Below, one piece after another: positions 1 to 8,391 of a DNA stretch of 64,000 bases (within the stretch, counting starts at the first letter, position 1; every line of letters begins with the position of its first letter). The DNA lies in assembly GCA_965221845.1 (NCBI GenBank), contig OZ244919.1:868001-932000 (forward strand). Direction: 5' to 3'. The stretch comes from JAJEFO01 sp965221845. GTDB lineage: Bacteria > Pseudomonadota > Alphaproteobacteria > Rhodobacterales > Rhodobacteraceae. A program made the position numbers and the translations under genes. The notes beneath the pieces were generated by a model. The model saw only the letters and a list, made by a program, of their open reading frames with translations, did not search any database and was not told the DNA's origin.

Positions 1-85
1 GCTGGGCAAATACAACCTCCAGAAAGGGGACCGGCCCTGGGGACCCGCCGAACGTCAGAAATATTGTCCGCCATGACCTGCAAAC

Positions 86-208
86 TCACCCCCACAGCGC
101 CCAGGCGACAAGCAGCGTGAGGTTGACGGCAAGCGTCGCGGCCGCAACCAGAATCAGCATGCCAAGGCCCCGGGGCGTAAGGTCAGCAATTCCCGCCAGC
201 CTGACCAT
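86..208 (-). CDS. possible 40-aa single-span membrane protein
   Basis: A short ORF of 40 codons begins with ATG at 208 and ends at TGA 88-86. The second half is a hydrophobic stretch of about 25 residues rich in Leu, Ala and Val, consistent with one transmembrane helix. No strong ribosome binding site is visible. It could be a real small membrane protein or the tail of a decayed gene, since the 390 bases between it and thiX carry nothing I can recognise. I do not recognise a family. Confidence 0.3.
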   Translation of the reverse strand: MVRLAGIADLTPRGLGMLILVAAATLAVNLTLLVAWALWG

Positions 209-597
209 CGGTGCGCGAACGCCCGGTCATGGCGGACGGCAGTTCCGTGTGCGCGCGAGCGGCGGCCGGGCGGCGGCCCGGGACTGTGGCGTTGCTGGCG
301 AAGGGCGGGGGTTCGGGGCCGTTCGAGCGTGGCCGGGGCGGTCACGGCCCGGCACGGACGGGCCGGCATGGTCCTCCTTGCCAAGCTCCTCCGCGAGCGC
401 GCGGCAGAGGGTCTTCCAGCCACGATCGGAATCTTCTGGTGTCGAAACGGGTTGTACATGGTGACGATGAGAAGGCGCGGCCGGTCGCCGCCTCCGTCGC
501 CCTGAGGCGCGATCAGCGTGTTTGTCTACCTCGGCCCGGCCCGTCCGGCGACTGCCGATCGCATGCGCCAAGGCGTGCCGACACACGGCATCGGCGG
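209..597. other. intergenic, no gene recognised
   Basis: About 390 bases downstream of the thiamine-uptake genes. Open frames exist on both strands but they have the Arg/Pro/Ala-rich composition expected of shadow frames in very GC-rich DNA. I see no RNA gene, repeat or convincing terminator. Confidence 0.5.
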
Positions 598-1332
598 TCA
601 CCGGTCTTCAAGAAGCCGACGCGCCAGCGCGCTGATCGTGGCATGAAGAATTATCGTGAAGACCGCCAGCACGATGAGCGCGGCGAACATCAGGTCCGTC
701 TTCGCCCGCCCATTGGCCAGGAGCATGAGGTATCCAAGGCCCTTCGACGCGCCGACCCACTCCCCGATGACGGCCCCGATCGGCGCGTACACGGCGGCCA
801 GCCGCAATCCGGACGCGAAGCCGGGAAGCGCCGCGGGAATGCGGATGTGCCACATGATGCGCGCGGGACTGCCGCCCATGACGCGGGCCAGTCGCAGCCA
901 GTCGGGGTTCGTGCGCATGAGTGCGTCGAAAAACGACGACGTAACCGGGAAGTAGATGATGATCAGCGCCATGACCACCTTCGAGCTCAGGCCATAGCCC
1001 AGCCAAAGGGTCAGGAGTGGCGCAAGGGCAAAGACCGGGATGGCCTGACTGAAGACAAGCATGGGCCGGACGAGGGTGCGGGCGGCCGACGAGGCGGCCA
1101 GGCCAACGGCCGAGACCGCCCCCAGCATCGCCCCGAGACCCAGTCCGGCCAAGACCTCGGCGATGGTGATCATCGCGTGTTCGGCCAGCAGGGCCCGGCT
1201 TGCCCAGATGGTCTCGGCGACCGGGCCAGGGCCCGGCAGGATGAAACGGGGGACGCCCGTGCCCCACACCGCCAGCTGCCAGACGGAGATGCCGAAGATC
1301 GCCGAAGCAAGTCCCGCCTTCCAAGCCGCCAT
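598..1332 (-). CDS. thiX: ABC transporter permease, thiamine-precursor (HMP) uptake
   Basis: Inner-membrane permease of 244 residues for a NitT/TauT-type importer. It starts with a hydrophobic segment and has several further membrane spans. The cytoplasmic EAA-type loop that contacts the ATPase lies around residues 125-160 (an R-V-M-G-G-S-P segment followed by I-R-I-P-A-A-L-P). ATG 1332 is chosen because it forms a TGATG overlap with the end of the decayed upstream frame; the longer in-frame extension is low-complexity shadow sequence. Together with the binding protein at 3159-4097 and the ATPase at 1769-2494 it completes an importer that in other bacteria (ThiXYZ) brings in pyrimidine moieties for thiamine salvage. 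The substrate assignment is by context with TenA and the thi genes. Confidence 0.8.
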   Translation of the reverse strand: MAAWKAGLASAIFGISVWQLAVWGTGVPRFILPGPGPVAETIWASRALLAEHAMITIAEVLAGLGLGAMLGAVSAVGLAASSAARTLVRPMLVFSQAIPVFALAPLLTLWLGYGLSSKVVMALIIIYFPVTSSFFDALMRTNPDWLRLARVMGGSPARIMWHIRIPAALPGFASGLRLAAVYAPIGAVIGEWVGASKGLGYLMLLANGRAKTDLMFAALIVLAVFTIILHATISALARRLLEDR

Positions 1333-1772
1333 CACGCCACCGGCATTTCCCGCAAGGCCGCATCGATGAACGCGCTTCCGCGGCGCCAGGCATCGGCGAG
1401 AACGGCTTCCAGCCCATGGCGCGTTCCGGCGCCCGGGCTCTCCCGCGCCTTGCCGCGCCGGCCACGCGCGCAAGGGGTCGCCATCTTGATTTCCGCACCG
1501 CCGCAAGGCGCGTTCCGCTTGCCCGGCCGGAAAGGCATGCCGTCCCGGCCATGAGCGGACGGCGCTGACCGGTCCGGACGCATCCGCTCCGCGACGGCGG
1601 GCATTCCCGGAACGGCCCCGTGACGGCGAGGCCGCCATGCGGTTGCCGTCATGTCCCGGGAGCAGGCGGTCTGCGCCAGGGGCCAGCGAGCGGCGCTTCG
1701 TTTCCGCGCCGGCAATGCGGCGGCGCGCCAGGGGGGCGGCACGACAGCCTGCATCCATCCCGTTCCGGTCAT
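1332..1772 (-). pseudogene. decayed gene between thiZ and thiX
   Basis: The frame of 146 codons starts at an ATGA overlap with the thiZ stop (ATG 1772-1770) and ends in a TGATG overlap with thiX (TGA 1334-1332). Both junctions are typical of a translationally coupled operon gene. The interior is Arg/Pro-rich and looks like non-coding sequence, but the last ~27 residues (around G-L-E-A-V-L-A-D-A and F-I-D-A-A-L-R) read like a genuine amphipathic helix. I infer that a real operon gene once stood here and has been frameshifted or partly deleted. The C-terminus vaguely resembles the end of a ThiD/ThiM-type kinase, but I cannot identify it. Confidence 0.5.
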
Positions 1773-2494
1773 GTCTCGCCTTCCCTGAGGCGGCCGAGGA
1801 GATCCGCCTGGGCCGCCAGGACGTCCGGCGCGTCGCAGGCACGCGGGATGGGGCCGCCGGGGACCGGAACATCGACGATTCCGCTTCTGTACATGATCAG
1901 GACCCTGTGCCCGATGCGCGCGGCCTCGGCGGGATCGTGGGTGACCAGGAGAACCGTCCGTCCATGAAGCAGCATGACCGCAAGTTCCTGCATCTGCGCC
2001 CGGGTCCGCGCGTCAAGCGCGGAGAACGGCTCGTCCAGCAGCACGACCAGACGATCTTCCATCAGCGCGCGCGCGAGCGCGACCCTCTGCCTCTGCCCGC
2101 CCGACAGTTCCCGCGGCCGCCGGTCGGCCAGGTCCGCAAGGCCGACCCGGGCCAGGACCTGCTCGGCCTTGTCCCGATCCGGCTTCGCGCCGCGCAGCCG
2201 GGCGCCGAGGAGCGCGTTCTCGCGCACAGACAGCCACGGCAGCAGCATGTCGTCCTGCGCCATCAGGGCGACCCGGCCCGCAAGCGGCCCGTCCGCCGCC
2301 TTCGCGGCGCCCCTGAACCGGATCTCGTCGCCGATCCCCGCGAACAGCTTCAGGATCGTGGACTTGCCGACTCCGCTGGATCCGAGGATGCAGGTCCACT
2401 GGCCGCCCTCGGCCCTGAGCGCGATGTCCTCGAACACCGGCATGCCGCCGACCTCGGCAGTTCCCTGCAGACGGAGCGATGGCGACGCGGTCAC
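1769..2494 (-). CDS. thiZ: ABC transporter ATP-binding protein, thiamine-precursor uptake
   Basis: ATPase subunit of 241 residues energising the ThiX/ThiY importer on the cytoplasmic face. Visible motifs in order: Walker A G-S-S-G-V-G-K-S-T near residues 38-46, Q-loop at A-Q-D-D, signature L-S-G-G-Q, Walker B plus D-loop L-L-D-E-P-F-S-A-L-D, and the switch histidine in V-T-H-D. Length is slightly short but complete for NitT/TauT-type ATPases. The start overlaps the tenA stop by ATGA (2494-2491) and the stop overlaps the next frame by ATGA, so the genes are probably translationally coupled. ThiZ is the HMP-transport assignment by context. Confidence 0.85.
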   Translation of the reverse strand: MTASPSLRLQGTAEVGGMPVFEDIALRAEGGQWTCILGSSGVGKSTILKLFAGIGDEIRFRGAAKAADGPLAGRVALMAQDDMLLPWLSVRENALLGARLRGAKPDRDKAEQVLARVGLADLADRRPRELSGGQRQRVALARALMEDRLVVLLDEPFSALDARTRAQMQELAVMLLHGRTVLLVTHDPAEAARIGHRVLIMYRSGIVDVPVPGGPIPRACDAPDVLAAQADLLGRLREGET

Positions 2495-3162
2495 GGATCA
2501 AGCCCCATCTGCCAGAAGTCCGCCTCCAGGCGGGTCGCGGTCCTGAACCGATCGCAAAGCGTGCCCCATCGCGCACTGGACTCCGGGCGATCGCCCAGGC
2601 GCAGGGCCACCGCAGCGTCGATCAAGGCGCCCACGTCATCGCAGGTCGCCTGATACTCCGCCCCGGCATACGTGGCGATCCATTCCTGATAGCGATCCGA
2701 TGTCGCGGCTTCGGCCAGGTGCAGGCCGATCTCTCCGTACCCCATCACGCATGGCGCGAGGGAAGCCAGCAGGTCGGCGAGGTCGCCGGAATGCCCGGCG
2801 TCCAGGACATATCGGGTATAGGCCAGGTTCGCGCGCCGTTCCTCGGCGGACTGAAGCTCGGCCTCGCTTATGCCGTGCGCCCCGCAGATGCCCACGTGCA
2901 GGGCGATCTCGCCGTTGATCAGTCCGTCAACGATGCCGGCGCAGCTGCGCATTTCGTCGACCGTTTCGGCCTTGGTGACCGCGAGCGCCCAGGCACGCGA
3001 GAAGTGAATCAGGAAGATGTAGTCCTGGACCAGGTAGTGCAGGAACGCCTTGGGGGGCAGCGTCCCGTCGCCCAGGGCCTGGACGAACGCGTGCCCGGTG
3101 TAGGCGGACCACGCACGGCCCGCCGCAACGCGCCACATCGGAAAGACCGCGCCGTAGCTCAT
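2491..3162 (-). CDS. tenA: TenA-family thiaminase II / aminopyrimidine aminohydrolase
   Basis: Protein of 223 residues of the all-helical TenA/THI-4 family. The nucleophilic cysteine is in the hallmark P-C-V-M-G-Y-G-E-I-G segment around residue 138. Acidic residues near the N-terminal third (Q-D-Y-I and E-T-V-D-E-M) fit the family. TenA hydrolyses amino-pyrimidine products of thiamine breakdown to HMP. Its position inside a ThiXYZ-like transporter operon strongly supports a salvage role: import of degraded pyrimidine, deamination by TenA, then phosphorylation by ThiD encoded upstream. It overlaps both neighbours by ATGA. Confidence 0.9.
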   Translation of the reverse strand: MSYGAVFPMWRVAAGRAWSAYTGHAFVQALGDGTLPPKAFLHYLVQDYIFLIHFSRAWALAVTKAETVDEMRSCAGIVDGLINGEIALHVGICGAHGISEAELQSAEERRANLAYTRYVLDAGHSGDLADLLASLAPCVMGYGEIGLHLAEAATSDRYQEWIATYAGAEYQATCDDVGALIDAAVALRLGDRPESSARWGTLCDRFRTATRLEADFWQMGLDP

Positions 3163-4097
3163 TGCGCGCCCAGATCCACCGCGAGGTCCGAGACGGGACG
3201 CACGCCTTCGACAAGGCCGGCATCCGAAAGGAACCTTTCGAAACGGGCATAGCGGCCTTCGTCCAGGGCCGCCGGCCGAAGCGCAAAGCGCGGCAGCGTG
3301 TCGACCCAGGCCCGGGCGTTGAGTTCGTCATCGAGTTCGGCCGAACTCCCCCTGAAGATCTCCCAGCTCTCCTCCGGATGGTTGACGATGTACTGCGTCG
3401 CAAGCTCGGTCGCGCGCAGGAACCTGCGGATCAAGGCCGGTTCCATGGTGTCCTTGTGGGCGACGTAGACCAGCTCGTCATAGGTCGGCACCCCTTCCTC
3501 CTCGACAAAGAAGCACCGTCCCTCGACCCCTTCGATCTCCATCTGGTTCAGCTCGAAGTTGCGGTAGGCGCCGATCACCGCATCGACCTGGCCGGACATC
3601 AGCGACGGCGAAAGCGACCAGTTGACGTTCACGAGATCGACACTTTCCAAGCTGACCCCGTGCTTGCCGAGGACGGCGGTCAGCAACGCCTCTTCCACGC
3701 CCGCGACGGAAAAGCCGATCCTCTTTCCTTCGAGATCCGAAATCTCCCGGATCGGGCCGTCCCTGAGGACCAGAAGGCAGTTCAGCGGCGTGGCCACGAG
3801 CGTGCCCACCCGGATCAACGGGAGCCCCTCGGCCACGTGCAGGTGCTGGCTGGGCTGGTAGGAAACGGCCAGCTCCGCATGCCCGGCCGCGACCAGCTTC
3901 GGCGGGTCCGACGGATCGGCGGGAGCAACGATCTCGACCGTCAGGCCCTGGTCCTCGAAATGCCCGAGTTCCTGCGCAAGGATGATCGGCCCATGGTCAG
4001 GATTGACGAACCAGTCCAGAAGCAGCGTCATTCGATCCTGCGCCGCGGCAGGCAGCGCCAGGAGCCAGATCACGGCAGCGCCGAGAAAACGTTTCAT
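3159..4097 (-). CDS. thiY: thiamine-precursor ABC transporter substrate-binding protein (NMT1/THI5-like)
   Basis: Periplasmic binding protein of 312 residues. ATG 4097 is preceded by A-G-G-A-A-G-A-G at a good distance and opens a classical signal peptide (M-K-R-F, hydrophobic core, A-A-A-Q cleavage region). The mature protein has an NMT1/THI5-like fold: an opening D-W-F-V-N-P-D-H-G-P segment, then an internal P-S-Q-H region and G-V-E-E-A-L motif. Such proteins bind HMP or formyl-aminopyrimidine for uptake. It lies 11 bases after thiF and overlaps tenA by ATGA, joining biosynthesis and salvage in one transcript. Confidence 0.85.
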   Translation of the reverse strand: MKRFLGAAVIWLLALPAAAQDRMTLLLDWFVNPDHGPIILAQELGHFEDQGLTVEIVAPADPSDPPKLVAAGHAELAVSYQPSQHLHVAEGLPLIRVGTLVATPLNCLLVLRDGPIREISDLEGKRIGFSVAGVEEALLTAVLGKHGVSLESVDLVNVNWSLSPSLMSGQVDAVIGAYRNFELNQMEIEGVEGRCFFVEEEGVPTYDELVYVAHKDTMEPALIRRFLRATELATQYIVNHPEESWEIFRGSSAELDDELNARAWVDTLPRFALRPAALDEGRYARFERFLSDAGLVEGVRPVSDLAVDLGAQ

Positions 4098-4108
4098 GAC
4101 TCTTCCTT

Positions 4109-5083
4109 TCATGCATCTCCAAGGGCAAGGAGCACGACGTCTCCCGACCAGTTGCGCGAAAGCGCTTCGGCGCCTTTCCACGCGCGCAGCCCTGAGCGGC
4201 ACGCCAGCACGACGCGCCCGCCTTCACCGGGATCCAGTCGGTTTTCCTCGATGTCGCTCAGATCAAGGCGCGCCGCACCCGGAAGCCTCGGACCCGGTTC
4301 GCCCGGGTCGCGCAGGTCGACGACGACGTCGCTCGCGCCGATTTCCCGGGTCGCGATGAAGCGCGGGGACGGAACCGGGTTTTCGGCCCCGTCAAAGCGG
4401 AACTCCCCGAAGCGCAGCTTCGTCGCCTCATAGGTCACAAGCTGGCCGGCGGGCGACGGACGGGCCCCTGTCAGGAGTGCCAGCGCCATCTGCGCCTGCA
4501 GCGCCCCGATCACGCCGACCGACGGACCCAGCACGCCATCGGCGGCGCAGGACCCGAGGCGGTCTGGCAGGTCCGGAAAGACGGCGCGCAGTCCGGGGGC
4601 GTCCTTGCAGTAGCCGCCGCAATACCCTGCGGTGCCGACAACGCTTGCGCTGACCAGATGCGTGCCCGCGCCGAGGCAATGATCCGAGGCGATGTAGCTG
4701 GCGGCGAAGCTGTCGGCGCAGTCCAGCACGAGGTCCGCAGCCGCGCACAGCCTTTCCGCATTCGCGGGGTCGAAGCGCTCGACGCACGGCTCGACGGACG
4801 TCTCGGCGTTCAGGCCTGCCAGGCGCCGTGCAGCGACCTCGGCCTTCGGGGCGCCGTCATCGGCTTCGCGAAAGAGGGTCTGGCGGTGCAGGTTGCTCAG
4901 GTCGACCGTTTCGGGATCGACCAGGCGGATGCGGCCGACGCCCGCCCCGACAAGGTACTGCAGTACCGGCGCCGCCAGGCCGCCCGCGCCTATGACCGCA
5001 ACCATTGCCGCGCGCAGCCTTTCCTGGGCCTCGCGACCAAAGCCCGGAACCGCCATCTGCCGTGCATATCGGTCTAGCCGCAT
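4109..5083 (-). CDS. thiF: ThiF/MoeB/HesA-type adenylyltransferase with C-terminal rhodanese-like domain
   Basis: E1-like enzyme of 324 residues that adenylates the C-terminal Gly-Gly of ThiS so sulfur can be attached. Residues ~25-40 hold the nucleotide loop G-A-G-G-L-A-A-P. Further on are the D-C-A-D-S segment and the conserved cysteine region S-C-A-A-D-G-V-L-G-P ahead of the G-A-L-Q-A helix. The last ~85 residues form a rhodanese-like domain, ending in an active-site-type loop C-R-S-G-L-R. This fusion suggests that sulfur transfer to ThiS may be handled in cis. ATG 5083 is used because the longer open frame upstream is a shadow of thiE; the two genes overlap by 10 bases. Confidence 0.88.
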   Translation of the reverse strand: MRLDRYARQMAVPGFGREAQERLRAAMVAVIGAGGLAAPVLQYLVGAGVGRIRLVDPETVDLSNLHRQTLFREADDGAPKAEVAARRLAGLNAETSVEPCVERFDPANAERLCAAADLVLDCADSFAASYIASDHCLGAGTHLVSASVVGTAGYCGGYCKDAPGLRAVFPDLPDRLGSCAADGVLGPSVGVIGALQAQMALALLTGARPSPAGQLVTYEATKLRFGEFRFDGAENPVPSPRFIATREIGASDVVVDLRDPGEPGPRLPGAARLDLSDIEENRLDPGEGGRVVLACRSGLRAWKGAEALSRNWSGDVVLLALGDA

Positions 5084-5670
5084 GTGTCCAGCCACGTCCT
5101 GACCCGGTCTTCCGGACTGCCGTGAAGCGTGATGTCCGTGATCGCCGATGTCGCGTCCGCACCTGCCGCGAAAGCCGCCACGGCCCGCTTCGGGGTCATG
5201 CCGCCGATCGCGACCAGCGGCACGTCGCCGACCCTGGCCTTCCACTCGGTCAGCCTGCCGACGCCCTGCCGCTTCCATTTCATTTCCTTGGTGACCGTCG
5301 GATGGACCGGACCCAGCGCGACATAGTCCGGCCGCAAGGCCAGCGCCCGCTCCAGCTCGGCGTGATCGTGCGTCGAAAGCCCCAGCTTCATGCCCGCCCC
5401 GCGAATCGCCTCCATGTCCGCCACGTCCAGGTCCTCCTGCCCGAGATGCAGCCACTCGCATCCCAGCTCGATCGCCAGTTGCCAATGGTCGTTCACGACC
5501 AGGATTGCGCCGTTCGCGGCGCAGCAATCCCGTGCCTCGGCGATCTGCCGGCGCAGCTCCCCTTCGGACCGACCCTTCATCCGCAGCTGCACGGCCCTGA
5601 TGCCGAGCGGAACGAGGCGCCTCACCCAGGACACGTCGTCGAAGATCGGGTAGAACGCCGGAAAGCTCAC
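5074..5670 (-). CDS. thiE: thiamine phosphate synthase
   Basis: TIM-barrel enzyme of 198 residues joining HMP pyrophosphate and thiazole phosphate to give thiamine phosphate. Recognisable family segments are V-Q-L-R-M-K-G (pyrophosphate side), V-V-N-D-H near residue 60, H-L-G-Q-E-D-L, the L-G-L-S-T-H motif, G-P-V-H-P-T and the phosphate-binding V-A-I-G-G-M-T. It overlaps thiG by ATGA at its start and thiF at its end. Confidence 0.93.
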   Translation of the reverse strand: MSFPAFYPIFDDVSWVRRLVPLGIRAVQLRMKGRSEGELRRQIAEARDCCAANGAILVVNDHWQLAIELGCEWLHLGQEDLDVADMEAIRGAGMKLGLSTHDHAELERALALRPDYVALGPVHPTVTKEMKWKRQGVGRLTEWKARVGDVPLVAIGGMTPKRAVAAFAAGADATSAITDITLHGSPEDRVRTWLDTCG

Positions 5671-6437
5671 AGGACGGCCTTTCCAAGCACCGGGGTCGAC
5701 GGCGCGGCCATGTCACGCGGATCCATGGGATCGGCCCGACGGGCAAGCGCCCCGGCCTCGACGGCCCGGGCGAAACCCTCGGCCATGGCCGCAGGATCGC
5801 CAGCCCGCGCCACCGCCGTGTTGAGAAGCACCGCGTCATAGCCGAGTTCCATGGCGCTCGCCGCCTGGCTTGGCAAGCCAAGCCCGGCATCGACCACCAT
5901 CGTGACGTCAGGAAAGTGCGACCGCAGCGACCGCAGCCCGTATTCGTTGTTCAGTCCGAGACCCGTGCCGATCGGCGCGCCCCATGGCATCAGCACCTCG
6001 CAGCCCAGATCCAGAAGTCGTCCGCAAAGCACCAGGTCCTCGGTGCAGTACGGAAAGACCTCGAATCCGTCCTCGATCAAGACCCGTGCCGCCTCGGCCA
6101 GTCCGAACGGATCCGGCTGAAGCGTGTCGGCATGGCCGATCACCTCGAGCTTCAGCCAGCGCGTTTCGAACAGCTCCCTCGCCATGTGCGCGGTCGTCAC
6201 CGCCTCCCGCACGGAATGGCATCCGGCGGTGTTCGGCAGGACCTTGACCCCAAGCCCCTGGACCAGGGCCCAGAAATCCTGGCCGGCCTGCTCCGCGCCC
6301 GCCTCACGGCGCACGGACACGGTTGCGACGCCCGCACCGGACCTGCGGAACGCGTCGGCAAGAACCGCCGGTGACGGATACTGCGCCGTGCCCAGCATCA
6401 GGCGGGACGGCACGTCCTTTCCGTAGAACCCCGGCAT
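5667..6437 (-). CDS. thiG: thiazole synthase
   Basis: 256 residues, the expected size for ThiG, which builds the thiazole phosphate ring from DXP, dehydroglycine/iminoglycine and ThiS-thiocarboxylate. Characteristic segments: L-M-L-G-T-A-Q-Y, V-L-P-N-T-A-G-C, the W-L-K-L-E-V-I-G strand with its lysine, P-I-G-T-G-L-G-L-N-N, and V-D-A-G-L-G. It lies one base downstream of thiS and overlaps thiE by ATGA. With ThiO present, the glycine oxidase (aerobic) route is implied for the imine substrate. Confidence 0.95.
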   Translation of the reverse strand: MPGFYGKDVPSRLMLGTAQYPSPAVLADAFRRSGAGVATVSVRREAGAEQAGQDFWALVQGLGVKVLPNTAGCHSVREAVTTAHMARELFETRWLKLEVIGHADTLQPDPFGLAEAARVLIEDGFEVFPYCTEDLVLCGRLLDLGCEVLMPWGAPIGTGLGLNNEYGLRSLRSHFPDVTMVVDAGLGLPSQAASAMELGYDAVLLNTAVARAGDPAAMAEGFARAVEAGALARRADPMDPRDMAAPSTPVLGKAVL

Positions 6438-6438
6438 C

Positions 6439-6636
6439 TCAGCCTCCTTGCCGCGGCGCGACGATCTCCACGCGATCCCCGTTCGCCAGCGTGCAGGTCC
6501 CGCGCCTGTCGGCAGGCACGAACGTTTCGTTCACCGCTGTCGCGACCCTGGACTGCCCGTGCCCGATCTGGTTCAGGAGATCAGCCAGGGTCCGTCCCGA
6601 CGCATCCACCGGCTCACCGTTCACGACGATCTTCAT
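6439..6636 (-). CDS. thiS: sulfur carrier protein ThiS
   Basis: A 65-residue ubiquitin-like protein ending in Gly-Gly, the terminus that ThiF adenylates and that is converted to a thiocarboxylate. The N-terminal M-K-I-V-V-N-G-E strand and the middle T-A-V-N-E-T-F-V-P segment match the family. Its first 23 bases overlap the end of thiO, so translation is probably coupled. Confidence 0.93.
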   Translation of the reverse strand: MKIVVNGEPVDASGRTLADLLNQIGHGQSRVATAVNETFVPADRRGTCTLANGDRVEIVAPRQGG

Positions 6637-7600
6637 ACCAGTCCTCCGGCCTTGAACCGTGCAGCAGCAGATCGGCGGTCATTCGCGCCAGCGCCGGCCC
6701 CAGCAGGAACCCGTGCCGAAACAGGCCGTTCACGTGGGTCCGGTCGCGATCGCGCAGGATGCGCGGAAGGTTGTCGGGAAACGCCGGCCGCGCATCGGCG
6801 CCGATCTCCAGGAGCTCCGCCTCGCCAAAGGCGGGATGCAGGGCGTAGGCTGCATTCAGCAGCTCCATGACCGAACGGACGGACGCACGCCCGCGCTGGC
6901 TGCTTTCGATCTGCGTCGCGCCCAGCAGGAAGACCCCGCCGCCCCGCGGCACGATGTACAGCGGAAAGCGCGGATGAAGCATGCGCACCGGCCGGCTGAA
7001 CGCGACATCGGCACTGCGGACCACCACGACCTCGCCCTTCACGCCGCGCAGGTCGCCAAGCATGTCACCTGCGGCCAGCCCCCGGCAATCGATGACCGCG
7101 CCTTCGGCATCGCCGCCTTCTACGAGCGGCACGCCCCGCTCCCTCAGGGAGCGGTGAAGCATCGCAAGCGACGCGCGCGGGTCGAGATGCGCCTCGTCAG
7201 GAACGAACACCGCTCTCTCGAACCGATCGGCAAGGACGGGCTCAAGCGCCGCAAGGCCCTCCGCGTCGAGCCAGCGGGCGTTGCGGACCCGCCTTGCGAA
7301 TGTCGTCAACTCGCCTCGGTCGCGCCCCGGAGCGACCACAAGCGTCCCGTTCCGCAGAACCTCCGCCCCACGCGCCGCCCACCAGTCGGCGGCGCCGCGC
7401 CCGTGGTCGACGACGGACCTCTCGGTCGCGACGCTTTCGCATTCCGGCGCGAGCATGCCGCCCGCCCACCAGGAGCAGGCATGGCTTCCCGGCGCGCCGG
7501 CCGGATCTATCACCTTGACCGGAACGCCGCGGAAGGTCATTTCGGCCGCGACGGCAAGGCCGGCAACGCCGCCGCCCAGCACCGTGAACGAGCGGCTCAT
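6614..7600 (-). CDS. thiO: glycine oxidase ThiO (FAD-dependent)
   Basis: FAD-dependent oxidase of 328 residues that supplies iminoglycine to ThiG. The N-terminal dinucleotide-binding motif G-G-G-V-A-G-L-A lies at about residues 9-16 and an A-C-S-W-W-A-G-G-M-L-A-P segment follows at about 42-53, typical of this DAO-type family. A conserved G-L-F-R-H-G-F-L-L-G-P segment near the C-terminus matches the FAD/substrate site of ThiO. ATG 7600 forms an ATGA overlap with the thiD stop; the long upstream extension in this frame is a shadow of thiD. Confidence 0.92.
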   Translation of the reverse strand: MSRSFTVLGGGVAGLAVAAEMTFRGVPVKVIDPAGAPGSHACSWWAGGMLAPECESVATERSVVDHGRGAADWWAARGAEVLRNGTLVVAPGRDRGELTTFARRVRNARWLDAEGLAALEPVLADRFERAVFVPDEAHLDPRASLAMLHRSLRERGVPLVEGGDAEGAVIDCRGLAAGDMLGDLRGVKGEVVVVRSADVAFSRPVRMLHPRFPLYIVPRGGGVFLLGATQIESSQRGRASVRSVMELLNAAYALHPAFGEAELLEIGADARPAFPDNLPRILRDRDRTHVNGLFRHGFLLGPALARMTADLLLHGSRPEDWYEDRRER

Positions 7601-8391
7601 GTCCAGATTCCGTGGAAATGGTGCACAGGTCCCTGGCCGCGCCCGACTCCGAGCCGGTCCGCCGCCAGAATGGCCCGGTGCAGCCAGTCGTGCGCCGTCC
7701 GGACGGACTCCTTCAGGCCTTGGCCTTTGGCCAGCCCGGCCGCAACCGCGGACGAGTAGCTGCATCCCGTTCCGTGTGTGTTGCGGGTCTCGATGCGGGC
7801 GGCCTCGAAAGACGTCTCGCCGTCGTCGGTGACCAGCCAGTCCGTGCAATCCGGCGACGTGCCGTGGCCGCCCTTCATCAGGACGGCTCGGGGCCCGAGC
7901 GAAAGGAGGCGTCGCCCCTGGGCCCTGAGCTCGGCGGACGAGGCGGCCTCTTGCGCACCGAGCAGCGCCGCAGCTTCCGGCATGTTCGGCGTGACGAGCA
8001 TCGCTCTGGGAAGCAAGAGATCGCGAAGCGCGGAAACCGCATCCGCCTGCAAGAGGCGTGCGCCGGACTTCGAGACCATGACCGGATCCAGGACGACAGG
8101 GCCCTCGAACGACGAGAGCGCGTCCGCCACGGCGCGGATGAGATCGGAATCGCCCAGCATTCCGACCTTGACGGCGCCGACGTCGATGTCGCACAGAACC
8201 GCCTTGATCTGGGCGACGACGACCTCCGGCGGAATCGCGTGAACGGCCGTCACGGCGGACGTGTTCTGGGCGGTCACTGCGGTAATCACGCTGCAGCCGA
8301 AGACGCCAAGGGCGGAGAACGCCTTCAAGTCGGCCTGGATCCCCGCACCGCCCCCGCTGTCGGAACCCGCGATGGTCAAAGCTGTGGCCAC
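7597..8391 (-). CDS. thiD: HMP kinase / HMP-phosphate kinase
   Basis: 264 residues, the usual length of ThiD, which phosphorylates HMP twice to the pyrophosphate. Motifs: A-G-S-D-S-G-G-G-A-G-I-Q-A-D-L-K near the start, V-L-D-P-V-M-V around residue 105, and the anion-hole R-N-T-H-G-T-G-C with the catalytic cysteine. There is no ATG at the expected position. GTG 8391 (or TTG 8394) immediately precedes the conserved A-T-A-L-T-I-A-G-S-D start, with C-G-G-A-G upstream. It is the first gene of the operon and would also phosphorylate HMP recovered by TenA. Confidence 0.92.
   Translation of the reverse strand: MATALTIAGSDSGGGAGIQADLKAFSALGVFGCSVITAVTAQNTSAVTAVHAIPPEVVVAQIKAVLCDIDVGAVKVGMLGDSDLIRAVADALSSFEGPVVLDPVMVSKSGARLLQADAVSALRDLLLPRAMLVTPNMPEAAALLGAQEAASSAELRAQGRRLLSLGPRAVLMKGGHGTSPDCTDWLVTDDGETSFEAARIETRNTHGTGCSYSSAVAAGLAKGQGLKESVRTAHDWLHRAILAADRLGVGRGQGPVHHFHGIWT

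Noticed and set aside
211..1554. Long plus-strand ORFs opposite the thiamine-transport genes
   Set aside because: Arg/Pro/Ala-rich shadow frames caused by very high GC; the antisense genes have clear motifs.
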